This document shows, piece after piece, positions 25,514-34,705 of a DNA stretch of 64,000 nt (positions are counted from its first letter, which is position 1; every line of letters starts with the position of its first letter). The notes beneath the pieces were generated by a model. That model was not told the origin of the DNA. It did not search any database and saw only the letters and a program-made list of their open reading frames with translations. Location: NCBI RefSeq assembly GCF_030913705.1, contig NZ_CP133190.1, positions 1,798,001-1,862,000 of the forward strand, written 5' to 3'. This DNA is from Anaerocolumna sp. MB42-C2. Lineage in GTDB: Bacteria > Bacillota > Clostridia > Lachnospirales > Lachnospiraceae. A program made the translations under genes and the position numbers.

Positions 25514-28500
25514 TTAGCCTCTGGTGTTAGCAAAGAATGCTTCAATCTGTGCCTGTTCACTGCTTAACCCTTTTTCTTCCATTTGAACAATGGTTAACAG
25601 CATTCGCCTGTAATCATGTGGAATAATCTTCTTAAACTTAGGCAGGTAATCACCAAAATGTTCCAGAATTGCCTTACCCTTAGCTGAATCGGTATGTTTC
25701 ACATGCTCTTCTATCATGCTCTTTAGTTCAAGAACATCATATTTTTCTGTAACTGCTTCCATAGATACTAATTCTTTATTTAATTTCTTATATAAATCCG
25801 TATCCTGGTCGAGTACGTAAGCAATACCACCGCTCATACCTGCAGCAAAGTTCTTGCCGGTTCTGCCAAGAACTACAACACGCCCGCCTGTCATATATTC
25901 ACAACCATGATCTCCAACACCTTCTACTACCGCTGTTGCACCGGAATTACGCACGCAGAAACGTTCACCGGCAACCCCGTTTATAAATACCTTACCGCTG
26001 GTTGCACCATATAGAGCAACGTTTCCGATAATAATATTATCTTCTGCCGCAAACTTACTTTCTTTTGGAGGATATACTAATAACTTACCGCCTGAAAGTC
26101 CTTTTCCAAAATAGTCATTACTGTCACCGCTTAATGCTAAGGTAAGTCCTTTTGGAATAAATGCTCCAAAACTTTGTCCGCCGCTTCCGGTACATTTGAT
26201 TACATAAGTATCTTCTTCTAAAGATGTTCCGTGTGCTTTGGTTATTTCTGAACCTAAAATTGTACCAAATGTTCTATCTATATTAGTGACTTCCACCTCT
26301 ATTGTTTTTGACTGCTTACTTGCTATGGCTTGCTTTAATTTCTTTAAGAGGACACGTTCATCAATGGTTTTCTCTAATTCAAAATCATAAACCTGTTTCG
26401 GGTCAAAACGGGACTCTGGTGAATTTCCAACATAAGGATTGTTTAATATCTTGGATAAATCGATTCTGCTTGTTTTATCATCCATTACTCCTGCTTTCAC
26501 CTTTAATAAGTCCGAACGGCCTACTAATTCATCCAGAGACTTAATTCCAAGTTTAGCCATATATTCACGAAGCTCTTGCGCAATAAAATGCATGAAGTTA
26601 ACGACATACTCCGGTTTTCCTTTGAAGTTCTTACGAAGTTCCGGGTTCTGGGTTGCTACACCGGCAGGACAGGTATCCAGATTACATACTCTCATCATAA
26701 CACAACCTAAGGTTACCAGCGGAGCTGTTGCAAAACCAAATTCCTCTGCACCTAAAAGTGCTGCAATTAATACATCACGTCCGGTCATAAGCTTACCGTC
26801 TGTTTCAATTACTACTTTATTACGGAGTCCATTCATGATCAAGGTCTGATGGGTCTCCGCAAGTCCTAATTCCCATGGAAGACCGGCATTATGGATGGAG
26901 TTACGGGGAGCCGCTCCGGTTCCGCCGTCAAATCCTGAGATTAAGATAACTCCCGCACCGGCTTTTGCTACACCGGCTGCAACAGTTCCAACTCCTGCCT
27001 CTGAAACTAATTTAACTGAAATTCTTGCATTCTTGTTCGAGTTCTTTAAATCATATATTAATTGTGCCAAATCTTCAATGGAATAGATATCATGATGAGG
27101 CGGCGGGGAAATTAAACCTACACCAGGGGTTGAATGTCTTGTTTTGGCAACCCATGGATATACTTTTCCTGCCGGCAATTGTCCGCCCTCACCGGGTTTT
27201 GCACCCTGTGCCATCTTAATCTGTATTTCTCTCGCACTTACCAGGTATTGTGATGTAACACCAAATCTGCCGGAGGCTACCTGCTTAATAGCAGAACAAC
27301 GATTTAAACCATCCTTACCGATGGACAGACGTTCTAAACTTTCACCGCCCTCACCACTGTTGGACTTACCGCCTAACATATTCATGGCAATGGCTAAGGT
27401 TTCATGCGCTTCCTGGGAAATAGATCCATAAGACATAGCACCGGTTTTGAACCTCTTAACAATGGAGTCAACAGTTTCTACTTCATCAATGGAAATTCCC
27501 TTTTCCGGATATTTTATATCTAAAAGACCTCTTAAATTAATACCCTCTTCTTCCGCTTCAATAAAGCTGGTATATTGCTTAAAGGCGCTGTAATCGCCGG
27601 TACGGGCAGCTTTTTGTAGCATGTGGATCGTTTTCGGATTATATAAATGTTCATCCTTACCGCTTCTTAACTTATGAGTACCACTGTTATCCAAAGTTAA
27701 GTCTACATTAAGTCCCAAAGGATCAAAGGCTTTCGTATGAAGTTCATCCACCTGTTTTTCAATATCTTTAATAGTAATTCCACCGATACGGCTTACAGTA
27801 TCCGTAAAATACTTATCAACAACTTCCCCTCCGATACCGATGGCTTCAAATATTTTAGATCCCTGATAGGACTGGATTGTTGATATACCCATCTTGGAAG
27901 CAATCTTAACAATACCTTTAAGGATCGCTTTATTATAATCATTAACTGCCGCATAATAATCTTTATCCAGCATATTACTGTTAATTAATTGTTTGATGGT
28001 TTCCTGGGCTAAATATGGGTTAACCGCACAGGCACCATAACCTAAAAGGGTTGCGAAATGATGCACTTCTCTCGGTTCAGCACTTTCTAAAATCATAGCA
28101 ACTGCAGTTCTTTTCTTAGTTCTTACCAGATGCTGCTGCATAGCGGATACTGCTAAGAGAGATGGAATTGCAACATGATTCTCATCCACACCCCGGTCTG
28201 AAAGGATTAGTATATTGGCTCCTTCCTTATAAGCACGGTCAGCTTCTACGAAAATATGGTCAATAGCACGTTCTAAAGATGTATTCTTATAATAGATAAT
28301 CGGTATGGTTTCTACCTTAAACCCAGCGATTTTCATAGATTTAATCTTTAAAAGGTCCGTACTTGTTAAAATAGGATTATGAATTTTCAGTACCTTGCAG
28401 TTTTCCGCATTTTCTTCCAAGAGATTACCATCCTCACCGATATACACATCGGTGGAAGTAACGATTTCTTCACGAATTGCATCAATCGGGGGATTGGTTA

Positions 28501-30073
28501 CCTGTGCAAATAACTGTTTGAAATATCCGAACAACGGCGGATTATTCTTAGACAAAATAGGCAGCGGGCTGTCTACACCCATAGCTTCAACCGGTTCTGC
28601 TCCTGTTTTAGCCATCGGTAAGATACAGGTCTTATAATCCTCATAAGTATAACCGAATGCCTTCTGTAATTTTGCTCTTTCTTCATCGTCGTATTCCAGG
28701 ACCTTTTTATTCGGAATATGAAGATCTTTTAATTTTACCAGATTGCTGTCCAGCCATTCGCCGTACGGACTGCGTTTCGCATAGCTGTTCTTTAAATCTT
28801 CATCATCGATTAAGCAGCCTTTAACCGTATCAACCAATAACATTTTACCCGGACGAAGTCTTTCCTTTTTCACGATCTTTTCAGCAGGAATTTCAAGCAC
28901 TCCAACTTCAGAGGATAAGATTACATGATCATCATCCGTTATATAATAACGGGAAGGTCTTAGACCGTTACGGTCAAGAACAGCACCCATAATATCTCCA
29001 TCACTGAAGAGAATGGATGCGGGGCCGTCCCATGGTTCCATCATGGTTGCATAATATTGATAAAAATCTCTCTTTTCGGAACTTATATTCTGATCATTAC
29101 TCCATGGTTCCGGAATTGTAATCATGACAGCAAGGGGCAGTTCCATGCCGCTCATTACTAAAAATTCCAAAGCATTATCAAGCATTGCAGAGTCGGAACC
29201 CTCCGTATTAATTACAGGGAGAACTTTATGTAATTCACCTTGTAAATACTTGGATTCCATTGTCTCTTCCCTGGCAAGCATCTTATCTACATTGCCACGG
29301 ATTGTATTGATTTCTCCGTTATGAACAATGATACGGTTTGGATGTGCTCTATGCCAGCTTGGATTTGTATTGGTACTGAAACGGGAATGCACAATTGCAA
29401 TCGCAGATTCGTAATTCTCATCCTGCAAATCTACAAAAAACATACGAAGCTGATTAACCAGAAACATACCTTTATATACAATGGTACGGCTTGATAAAGA
29501 AACTACATAAGTATTATCGTTACTTTGTTCAAAAGTTCTTCTGGCTATATATAATTTACGGTCGAATTCCAGTCCTTTTTTAACGCCTGATGGTCTTTTT
29601 ACAAACCCCTGCATAATATAAGGCATGCATTCAACTGCTTTATGTCCTAAGATATCCGGGCTGATAGGTACCTTTCTCCAGCCAAGGAATTCCATACCTT
29701 CTTTTTCAACGATAATCTCAAACATTTTCTTTGCCTGATTTCTCATTAATTCATCCTGAGGAAAGAAGAACATGCCAATACCATAATCTCTTTCACCGCC
29801 AAGTGAAATACCTAAAGACTGCACTTCTTTTGAAAAGAATTTGTGAGATATCTGTAATAAAATACCAACACCGTCACCGGTTTTACCCTCAGCATCTTTA
29901 CCTGCGCGATGCTCAAGATTTTCCACAATCTTCAATGCGTTTGCTACTGTCTCATGTGTTTTGATACCTTTGATGTTAACAACAGCACCAATACCACAGT
30001 TATCATGTTCAAATCTTGGATCATACAATCCCTGACTGACACGTTTCGTTTCTTCTAAACTATGTTTGTTCAT
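25514..30073 (-). CDS. gltB: Glutamate synthase, large subunit
   Basis: This subunit of about 1519 residues has all expected domains: class II glutamine amidotransferase after a short propeptide (nucleophile Cys in DNCGIGAVV, about residue 26), the central and FMN-binding barrel with the Fe-S cysteines in CVMMRVCNLDTC (about 1125-1140), and the C-terminal beta-helix (GxxxG-rich, e.g. GGAxGKVFING-like repeats, 1270-1450). It makes glutamate from glutamine and 2-oxoglutarate with GltD. ATG 30073 is preferred because AGAGG lies at good spacing; GTG 30079 is in frame. A sigma-A promoter and a terminator-like leader hairpin precede the gene (see 30172-30254). Confidence 0.98.
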   Translation of the reverse strand: MNKHSLEETKRVSQGLYDPRFEHDNCGIGAVVNIKGIKTHETVANALKIVENLEHRAGKDAEGKTGDGVGILLQISHKFFSKEVQSLGISLGGERDYGIGMFFFPQDELMRNQAKKMFEIIVEKEGMEFLGWRKVPISPDILGHKAVECMPYIMQGFVKRPSGVKKGLEFDRKLYIARRTFEQSNDNTYVVSLSSRTIVYKGMFLVNQLRMFFVDLQDENYESAIAIVHSRFSTNTNPSWHRAHPNRIIVHNGEINTIRGNVDKMLAREETMESKYLQGELHKVLPVINTEGSDSAMLDNALEFLVMSGMELPLAVMITIPEPWSNDQNISSEKRDFYQYYATMMEPWDGPASILFSDGDIMGAVLDRNGLRPSRYYITDDDHVILSSEVGVLEIPAEKIVKKERLRPGKMLLVDTVKGCLIDDEDLKNSYAKRSPYGEWLDSNLVKLKDLHIPNKKVLEYDDEERAKLQKAFGYTYEDYKTCILPMAKTGAEPVEAMGVDSPLPILSKNNPPLFGYFKQLFAQVTNPPIDAIREEIVTSTDVYIGEDGNLLEENAENCKVLKIHNPILTSTDLLKIKSMKIAGFKVETIPIIYYKNTSLERAIDHIFVEADRAYKEGANILILSDRGVDENHVAIPSLLAVSAMQQHLVRTKKRTAVAMILESAEPREVHHFATLLGYGACAVNPYLAQETIKQLINSNMLDKDYYAAVNDYNKAILKGIVKIASKMGISTIQSYQGSKIFEAIGIGGEVVDKYFTDTVSRIGGITIKDIEKQVDELHTKAFDPLGLNVDLTLDNSGTHKLRSGKDEHLYNPKTIHMLQKAARTGDYSAFKQYTSFIEAEEEGINLRGLLDIKYPEKGISIDEVETVDSIVKRFKTGAMSYGSISQEAHETLAIAMNMLGGKSNSGEGGESLERLSIGKDGLNRCSAIKQVASGRFGVTSQYLVSAREIQIKMAQGAKPGEGGQLPAGKVYPWVAKTRHSTPGVGLISPPPHHDIYSIEDLAQLIYDLKNSNKNARISVKLVSEAGVGTVAAGVAKAGAGVILISGFDGGTGAAPRNSIHNAGLPWELGLAETHQTLIMNGLRNKVVIETDGKLMTGRDVLIAALLGAEEFGFATAPLVTLGCVMMRVCNLDTCPAGVATQNPELRKNFKGKPEYVVNFMHFIAQELREYMAKLGIKSLDELVGRSDLLKVKAGVMDDKTSRIDLSKILNNPYVGNSPESRFDPKQVYDFELEKTIDERVLLKKLKQAIASKQSKTIEVEVTNIDRTFGTILGSEITKAHGTSLEEDTYVIKCTGSGGQSFGAFIPKGLTLALSGDSNDYFGKGLSGGKLLVYPPKESKFAAEDNIIIGNVALYGATSGKVFINGVAGERFCVRNSGATAVVEGVGDHGCEYMTGGRVVVLGRTGKNFAAGMSGGIAYVLDQDTDLYKKLNKELVSMEAVTEKYDVLELKSMIEEHVKHTDSAKGKAILEHFGDYLPKFKKIIPHDYRRMLLTIVQMEEKGLSSEQAQIEAFFANTRG

Positions 30074-30171
30074 TAGCACGCCTCTTTTCTTTATTTTTGA
30101 CTATATCAAATTGAATAATAATTCAAATAATTTGATAATTTTTAACTTATTTTACAAAATTTGGGTGTTAA

Positions 30172-30214
30172 AAAGACGTTCTTGCGCATTTTTAGAGTAC
30201 ACAAGAACGCCTTT
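30172..30214 (-). promoter_or_regulatory. Leader hairpin (terminator-like) of gltB
   Basis: On the minus strand AAAGGCGTTCTTG pairs with CAAGAACGTCTTT over 13 bases, with further pairing inside, and TTTTTAA follows. The hairpin starts about five bases after the predicted transcription start and about 100 bases before gltB. It looks like an attenuator. No ANTAR-type two-hairpin motif is visible upstream of it. Confidence 0.65.
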
Positions 30215-30225
30215 GTTCACTGGAT

Positions 30226-30254
30226 ATTATAATACAGAATATTTATAATGGCAA
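30226..30254 (-). promoter_or_regulatory. Predicted sigma-A promoter of gltBD
   Basis: Minus-strand TTGCCA (30249-30254) and TATAAT (30226-30231) are separated by exactly 17 bases. The start of transcription should fall near 30219, just before the leader hairpin. Confidence 0.65.
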
Positions 30255-30369
30255 TCCTTTTTTAGCTTGAATTTTTTTCTTTTTCGATAATGTATAAATT
30301 TCAAAACAATTTATCCCTTTAATTAGGTAAATTGCTAAATTCCTAACAATACTGTCCTCTTTTTTACAA

Positions 30370-30396
30370 TAAAGTATACCTGTTTTTTACCGATAT
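30370..30396 (+). promoter_or_regulatory. Predicted SigD (sigma-28) flagellar promoter
   Basis: TAAA (30370-30373), a 15-base spacer and ACCGATAT (30389-30396) match the flagellar sigma consensus TAAA-N15-GCCGATAT with one change. It faces the FliK-like gene, 232 bases upstream of the start. Confidence 0.6.
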
Positions 30397-30627
30397 ATAT
30401 AGTATAATAAGAGTAACTTTTCAAAGAAGTTTATCGTACTTTGGTTCAAAAAGCTCAGTAACTGCTTTTACCCGCACAATTCTATTAATAATGCAAATGA
30501 TAGATACATAATACATAATCCAAATAACATAAATATTCAAATCACCACAAATATATGAATTAATATTATTTTATTAATTCATATTAATATACAAATTAAC
30601 CACTAGAATACAACTGGGAGTAAAACT

Positions 30628-32589
30628 ATGATAAGTAATAAAATTTCGCAATCTAATACAGGAATCAACGGGTCCGTGAATCAGACCGTGACATCAACTG
30701 TCGGCTCAAACTCTTCCTCTTCCGTAAATTCTACTGCCGGTTTAGAAAAAGGACAGCTTATTAAAGGTGAAGTAACAGATCTTAGAAGTAATGAGGTTAC
30801 AGTAAAATTAGAAGACGGAAGGGTATTAAACGGCAAACTGGAGGATTCAGGAAATCTTGCAATCGGTGATAAAGTTGTTTTTCGCGTGGAGGATGTTTCA
30901 CTAAAAAGTCTTTCTTTAAAGATTATAGCAAAAACCGATTTTACTACTGAAGAAAATACAATTGAAAAGGCATTAAGCGCGGCAGGCTTTGGAAAAACCG
31001 GCCGTAACCTAAGTATTGTGAAAGAACTGTTAGAGCAGCAGATGTCTATTGATAAAAGTACCATTTCCATGCTGATGAGACAGTCTGCCTTATATAAAGA
31101 AGCCGATATACAAACTCTGGTTCTTTTGAATAAATTTCATCTTCCGGTAAATGAAGCCAATATTCGTCAGTTCAGTGCTTATCAAAACTCGGAACAAAAT
31201 ATATTGGGTGAAATAAAATCTTTAGCAGAGTCCATCACCGATTTATTTCAGTTATCAGGTGACAAATCGGATTTCAATTATATGGAACGCAGTTCTAATC
31301 TGTTAAATCTATTGCTTAATCCAGGCGGAGTTTCAGAGGGAATTATGCCAAATAATACCATGGCTTCTACTGCTATTTTTGATTCTGAGATTATGTATGG
31401 CAATGGATTAAATTCGATTAACAATGCTATTACTGCGGATGGACATCCAGACTTTACGAACAATAATACAACCGGTAATCTTTTATCCGGAGCGGATATT
31501 ATGGAGCTGATTAATATCTTGAATTCCGATTCTAAAACCAGAAACTTATTCGGAGACAGATTAATAAATGCTCTTCTAGAGGGAACGGCCGATTTAAAGG
31601 AGACAACTCAGAAAATATATGCTATTTTAAATGGTCCTGCAGGTCAATTAATAGCATCGCGCATAAAGTCAGAACTTATGAATTCTACGGCAGTCCAAAC
31701 AATCTTAAGTGGGAATGCAGAAATAGCAGATCCTAATCCTCAGTTAGGAACATTACTAAATTCCGCTGATCGTTTGAATCTATTAAGCTCCATTGATATA
31801 TTCATTCAGAGTATGGATAAAAAACAGCCTCTGACAGACGAGGGACTCTCCTTATTTAAGGAATCTATTTTAAAAGGAACCATAACCTCTAAAGATATAT
31901 TAAGTTTTGTAAACGCTAATCTTAAAAACAGTTCCGAAGATTCCGTCAAAGCATTATTATCTTCAAAAGAGCTGCGTCTTCTGGTTAAAAATGAACTTTT
32001 GAACCAATGGACTCTGGAACCTGCCGAGATTAAAAAAAATGAAGATATTAACAGACATTTTGAAAGTATATTCAATCAGATGAATCAACTGAAAGAATAT
32101 ATGGAACAATCTGCCCAGACCGGAAATAACCAGGTTTTAAACCAATCAAATCATCTTCAGGAGAATCTGAATTTTATAAATAATCTAAATTCATTTTTAA
32201 CCTATGTTCCCCTGCCTTTAAAACTAAAAAGTCAGCTAACAAACAGTGAATTATATGTTTATTCCAAAAAGAAAGCCGGACGGACAGCCGCTGACGGTAT
32301 CAGCGTATTACTCCACCTAAATATGGAACATCTTGGACCGCTGGATATTTATCTGGATTTACATGATAAGTATTTAAACAGTAAATTTTATATTGATAAT
32401 ACGGAGGTTGGTAAATTAATCAATTCCCATAAATACCTATTAGAAAAAGCCCTGAACTCCAAGGGTTATACCCTCCATACTGAAATTTTAAAACGGGAGA
32501 AAGAAGTAAATATTGTTCAGGATTTTCTGAAAGCCGAAACCCAGTCAGCCGGCTCAAATACCCGGTTTAATTTTGATTTACGTGCTTAA
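30628..32589 (+). CDS. FliK-like flagellar hook-length control protein
   Basis: This 653-residue protein has a Ser/Thr/Asn-rich N-terminus (1-40), a small beta-rich domain (KGQLIKGEVTDLRSNEVTVKLEDGRV, about 43-105), a long low-complexity helical middle and a C-terminal domain (about 525-640: YVYSKKKAGR, LHLNMEHLGPLDIYLDL, NSKFYIDNTEVGKLI) that resembles the FliK hook-length control (Flg_hook) domain. FliK is a secreted ruler that stops hook growth and switches export specificity. The predicted SigD promoter upstream supports a flagellar role. It is not in a flagellar operon here, so it may be a FliK paralogue. The start has a weak CTGGGAG site. Confidence 0.75.
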   Translation: MISNKISQSNTGINGSVNQTVTSTVGSNSSSSVNSTAGLEKGQLIKGEVTDLRSNEVTVKLEDGRVLNGKLEDSGNLAIGDKVVFRVEDVSLKSLSLKIIAKTDFTTEENTIEKALSAAGFGKTGRNLSIVKELLEQQMSIDKSTISMLMRQSALYKEADIQTLVLLNKFHLPVNEANIRQFSAYQNSEQNILGEIKSLAESITDLFQLSGDKSDFNYMERSSNLLNLLLNPGGVSEGIMPNNTMASTAIFDSEIMYGNGLNSINNAITADGHPDFTNNNTTGNLLSGADIMELINILNSDSKTRNLFGDRLINALLEGTADLKETTQKIYAILNGPAGQLIASRIKSELMNSTAVQTILSGNAEIADPNPQLGTLLNSADRLNLLSSIDIFIQSMDKKQPLTDEGLSLFKESILKGTITSKDILSFVNANLKNSSEDSVKALLSSKELRLLVKNELLNQWTLEPAEIKKNEDINRHFESIFNQMNQLKEYMEQSAQTGNNQVLNQSNHLQENLNFINNLNSFLTYVPLPLKLKSQLTNSELYVYSKKKAGRTAADGISVLLHLNMEHLGPLDIYLDLHDKYLNSKFYIDNTEVGKLINSHKYLLEKALNSKGYTLHTEILKREKEVNIVQDFLKAETQSAGSNTRFNFDLRA

Positions 32590-32653
32590 TTTATAAACGG
32601 TATTGTAATAATCGAAATATAATTAATATATTAAATTTTATTTCATAAATTTA

Positions 32654-32711
32654 GGACTGCCGCAAACAGCATTTATCTTTCACCAAAGTGTAAATCTGTT
32701 TACAGCAGCCC
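32654..32711. terminator. Probable bidirectional terminator
   Basis: GGACTGCCGCAAACAG pairs with CTGTTTACAGCAGCCC; the three mismatches on the plus strand become G-U pairs on the minus strand. TTTTCTT follows on the plus strand. It separates the convergent FliK-like and PilZ genes. Confidence 0.6.
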
Positions 32712-32738
32712 TTTTCTTATCTAATTATAATAATATTA

Positions 32739-33095
32739 TTACATTGATCTGGCTTCCCGTTCTTCATATTCATCAAAAATATATTGTAGAACGGATGGCA
32801 TTCCTACAAATTCTGCACCGTAACTATAAGTACCATCACTTTCTGCCTCCTGCCTGATAATTTTTACCACACTATACAGACTGGAACTCTCATCACCTAA
32901 TTCAATTTTGGCATTAAAATAATAACCTGCCGGTAAAACACTTTTTGATTTAAAACCAATCCCGTCTGTTGATATATTCGTTACCTCTATAGGAGCATCA
33001 ATATGATCAACACGTACATTATCCTGCTTAAAAAGGCTGAAAACATCCAAGTTCAGATTAACCTTAAGCCTCTTACTGCGTCTTTTATCTTCCAT
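32739..33095 (-). CDS. PilZ-domain protein (c-di-GMP binding)
   Basis: This 118-residue protein is a single PilZ domain. The RRSKRL start supplies the RxxxR motif, and ITNISTDGIGF-type sequence (VTNISTDGIGF, about residue 37-47) supplies the D/NxSxxG motif, the two parts that bind cyclic di-GMP. Such stand-alone PilZ proteins usually control motility, adhesion or envelope processes by protein contact. It converges with a FliK-like gene, and an HD-GYP phosphodiesterase gene and motAB lie elsewhere in the window, so a motility role fits. GGGAGG precedes ATG 33095. The partner is unknown. Confidence 0.88.
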   Translation of the reverse strand: MEDKRRSKRLKVNLNLDVFSLFKQDNVRVDHIDAPIEVTNISTDGIGFKSKSVLPAGYYFNAKIELGDESSSLYSVVKIIRQEAESDGTYSYGAEFVGMPSVLQYIFDEYEEREARSM

Positions 33096-33185
33096 TTTAC
33101 TTCCTCCCTGTTACATACCCTCTGATTTATATTGATTTTATTATATTATGATTAAACATAGAAATCAACAATAACAGGTATATTT

Positions 33186-34613
33186 TTACAGGAGTTCTTT
33201 CAATATACGATTAATCATACCCGGGTCTGCTTTGCCTTTCATTTCTTTCATTGTCTGACCAACTAAGAAACCAAGCGCTTTTTCTTTTCCATTGTGATAA
33301 TCATCCACAGATGCCTGATTTGATGCTATTATTTTTTCAATTGTAGAACGTAATAGACCCTCATCGCTTACCATGGATAAGCCGCGTTCTTCCACGTATT
33401 GCACAGGATTCATGTTGGTCTTAAAGACTTCTTCGAATACTTCTTTGGCTACGGTTCTATTAATTTTACCCTCCCCGATTAAGCCGATTAGTTTTGCTAA
33501 ATTCTCCGCTGTGAAAGCTATATTCTCCGGTTCCGTTTCACTTTCTTTTAAGAGGCGCATGGTTTCAACCATTAACCAGTTTGAAACTTCTTTTGGCTTA
33601 CCACAGATAGCGACCGTTTCTTCAAACAGATCAGCCAGTTTCTTGGAACCGGTTATGATTCCGGCATCATACGCGGGAATATCATATTCTGTTTCATAAC
33701 GCTGCATTTTCTCATCTCGCAGCTCCGGCTGACGGCTTTTTATTTCAGCTAACCATTCATCACTGATTTCAATGGGAACTAAGTCCGGCTCAGGGAAATA
33801 GCGGTAATCCTGTGCATCTTCTTTGGAACGCATAGCAAAACTGGTATCCTTATTATCATCCCAGCGTCTGGTCTCCTGGGTAACTGACTTACCATATTCC
33901 AATAATTCTATCTGTCTTTTTCTTTCTCCCTCAATTGCCCTGGCTATCGCTTTAAAGGAGTTCATATTCTTCATCTCCGTACGGGTACCAAATTCCTTTG
34001 CACCAACTTCTCTTACGGAAAGGTTAATGTCTGCACGAAGAGAACCCTCCTGCATCTTACAGTCGGAAACACCAAGATACTGAAGTATTAATTTTAATTT
34101 TTCAAGATAAGCTATAACCTCCTCTGCAGATCTCATATCCGGATCACTTACAATTTCAATAAGCGGAACGCCGCAGCGGTTATAATCTACCAAGGTACAA
34201 TCTTCCCAGGGATCATGAACTAATTTACCTGCATCTTCTTCCATATGAATCTCATGGATACCAATAACTTTCTTAATACCTCCGGTTTCAATCTCAATAC
34301 CGCCGTCTCTGCAAATCGGAAGATAAAGCTGGGAAACCTGATAAGCCTTAGGAAGGTCAGGATAAAAATAATTTTTACGATCAAATTTACAATTCTGGGT
34401 AATGGTGCAATTGGTTGCCAACCCTGCAGCCATTGCAAATTCTACTACTTTTTTATTTAAAACAGGCAGTGTACCCGGCATACCGGTACAGACCGGGCAA
34501 CAATGTGTATTCGGTTCACCACCGAACTGGGTAGTACATCCACAAAATATCTTTGTTTCCGTGGCTAGTTCCACATGTACTTCCAGTCCAATGACAGTCT
34601 CATATGATTTCAT
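33186..34613 (-). CDS. gatB: Asp-tRNA(Asn)/Glu-tRNA(Gln) amidotransferase, subunit B
   Basis: GatB binds the misacylated tRNA and activates its Asp or Glu side chain, and GatA supplies ammonia. The protein is about 475 residues from ATG 34613, which is the family length; this start has GAGGA at good spacing, while the in-frame start at 34685 lies in junk-like sequence. Landmarks are YETVIGLEVHVELAT, the zinc-site cysteines CGC and CCPVC (about residues 22-42), FDRKNYFYPDLPKAYQVSQ and a C-terminal YqeY tail domain (NRILKELL end). It is the last gene of the T-box-controlled aspS2-gatCAB operon. Confidence 0.97.
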   Translation of the reverse strand: MKSYETVIGLEVHVELATETKIFCGCTTQFGGEPNTHCCPVCTGMPGTLPVLNKKVVEFAMAAGLATNCTITQNCKFDRKNYFYPDLPKAYQVSQLYLPICRDGGIEIETGGIKKVIGIHEIHMEEDAGKLVHDPWEDCTLVDYNRCGVPLIEIVSDPDMRSAEEVIAYLEKLKLILQYLGVSDCKMQEGSLRADINLSVREVGAKEFGTRTEMKNMNSFKAIARAIEGERKRQIELLEYGKSVTQETRRWDDNKDTSFAMRSKEDAQDYRYFPEPDLVPIEISDEWLAEIKSRQPELRDEKMQRYETEYDIPAYDAGIITGSKKLADLFEETVAICGKPKEVSNWLMVETMRLLKESETEPENIAFTAENLAKLIGLIGEGKINRTVAKEVFEEVFKTNMNPVQYVEERGLSMVSDEGLLRSTIEKIIASNQASVDDYHNGKEKALGFLVGQTMKEMKGKADPGMINRILKELL

Positions 34614-34705
34614 ATTTTCCTCGCATTCCGCCGCCATCGGCAGCATAAAATCTAATGAAAGAAGACGCTTTTCCGGTTCTTTCAACTTTAATACAGGATG
34701 CCAAG

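Noticed and set aside
25514-30079. Many plus-strand open frames within gltB and other long genes
   Set aside because: They are mirror frames of well-supported genes, with no ribosome binding sites or recognisable products.
34614-34685. N-terminal extension of gatB
   Set aside because: The family start MKSYETVIGLEVH follows GAGGA at 34613, and the extension would exceed the usual GatB length.
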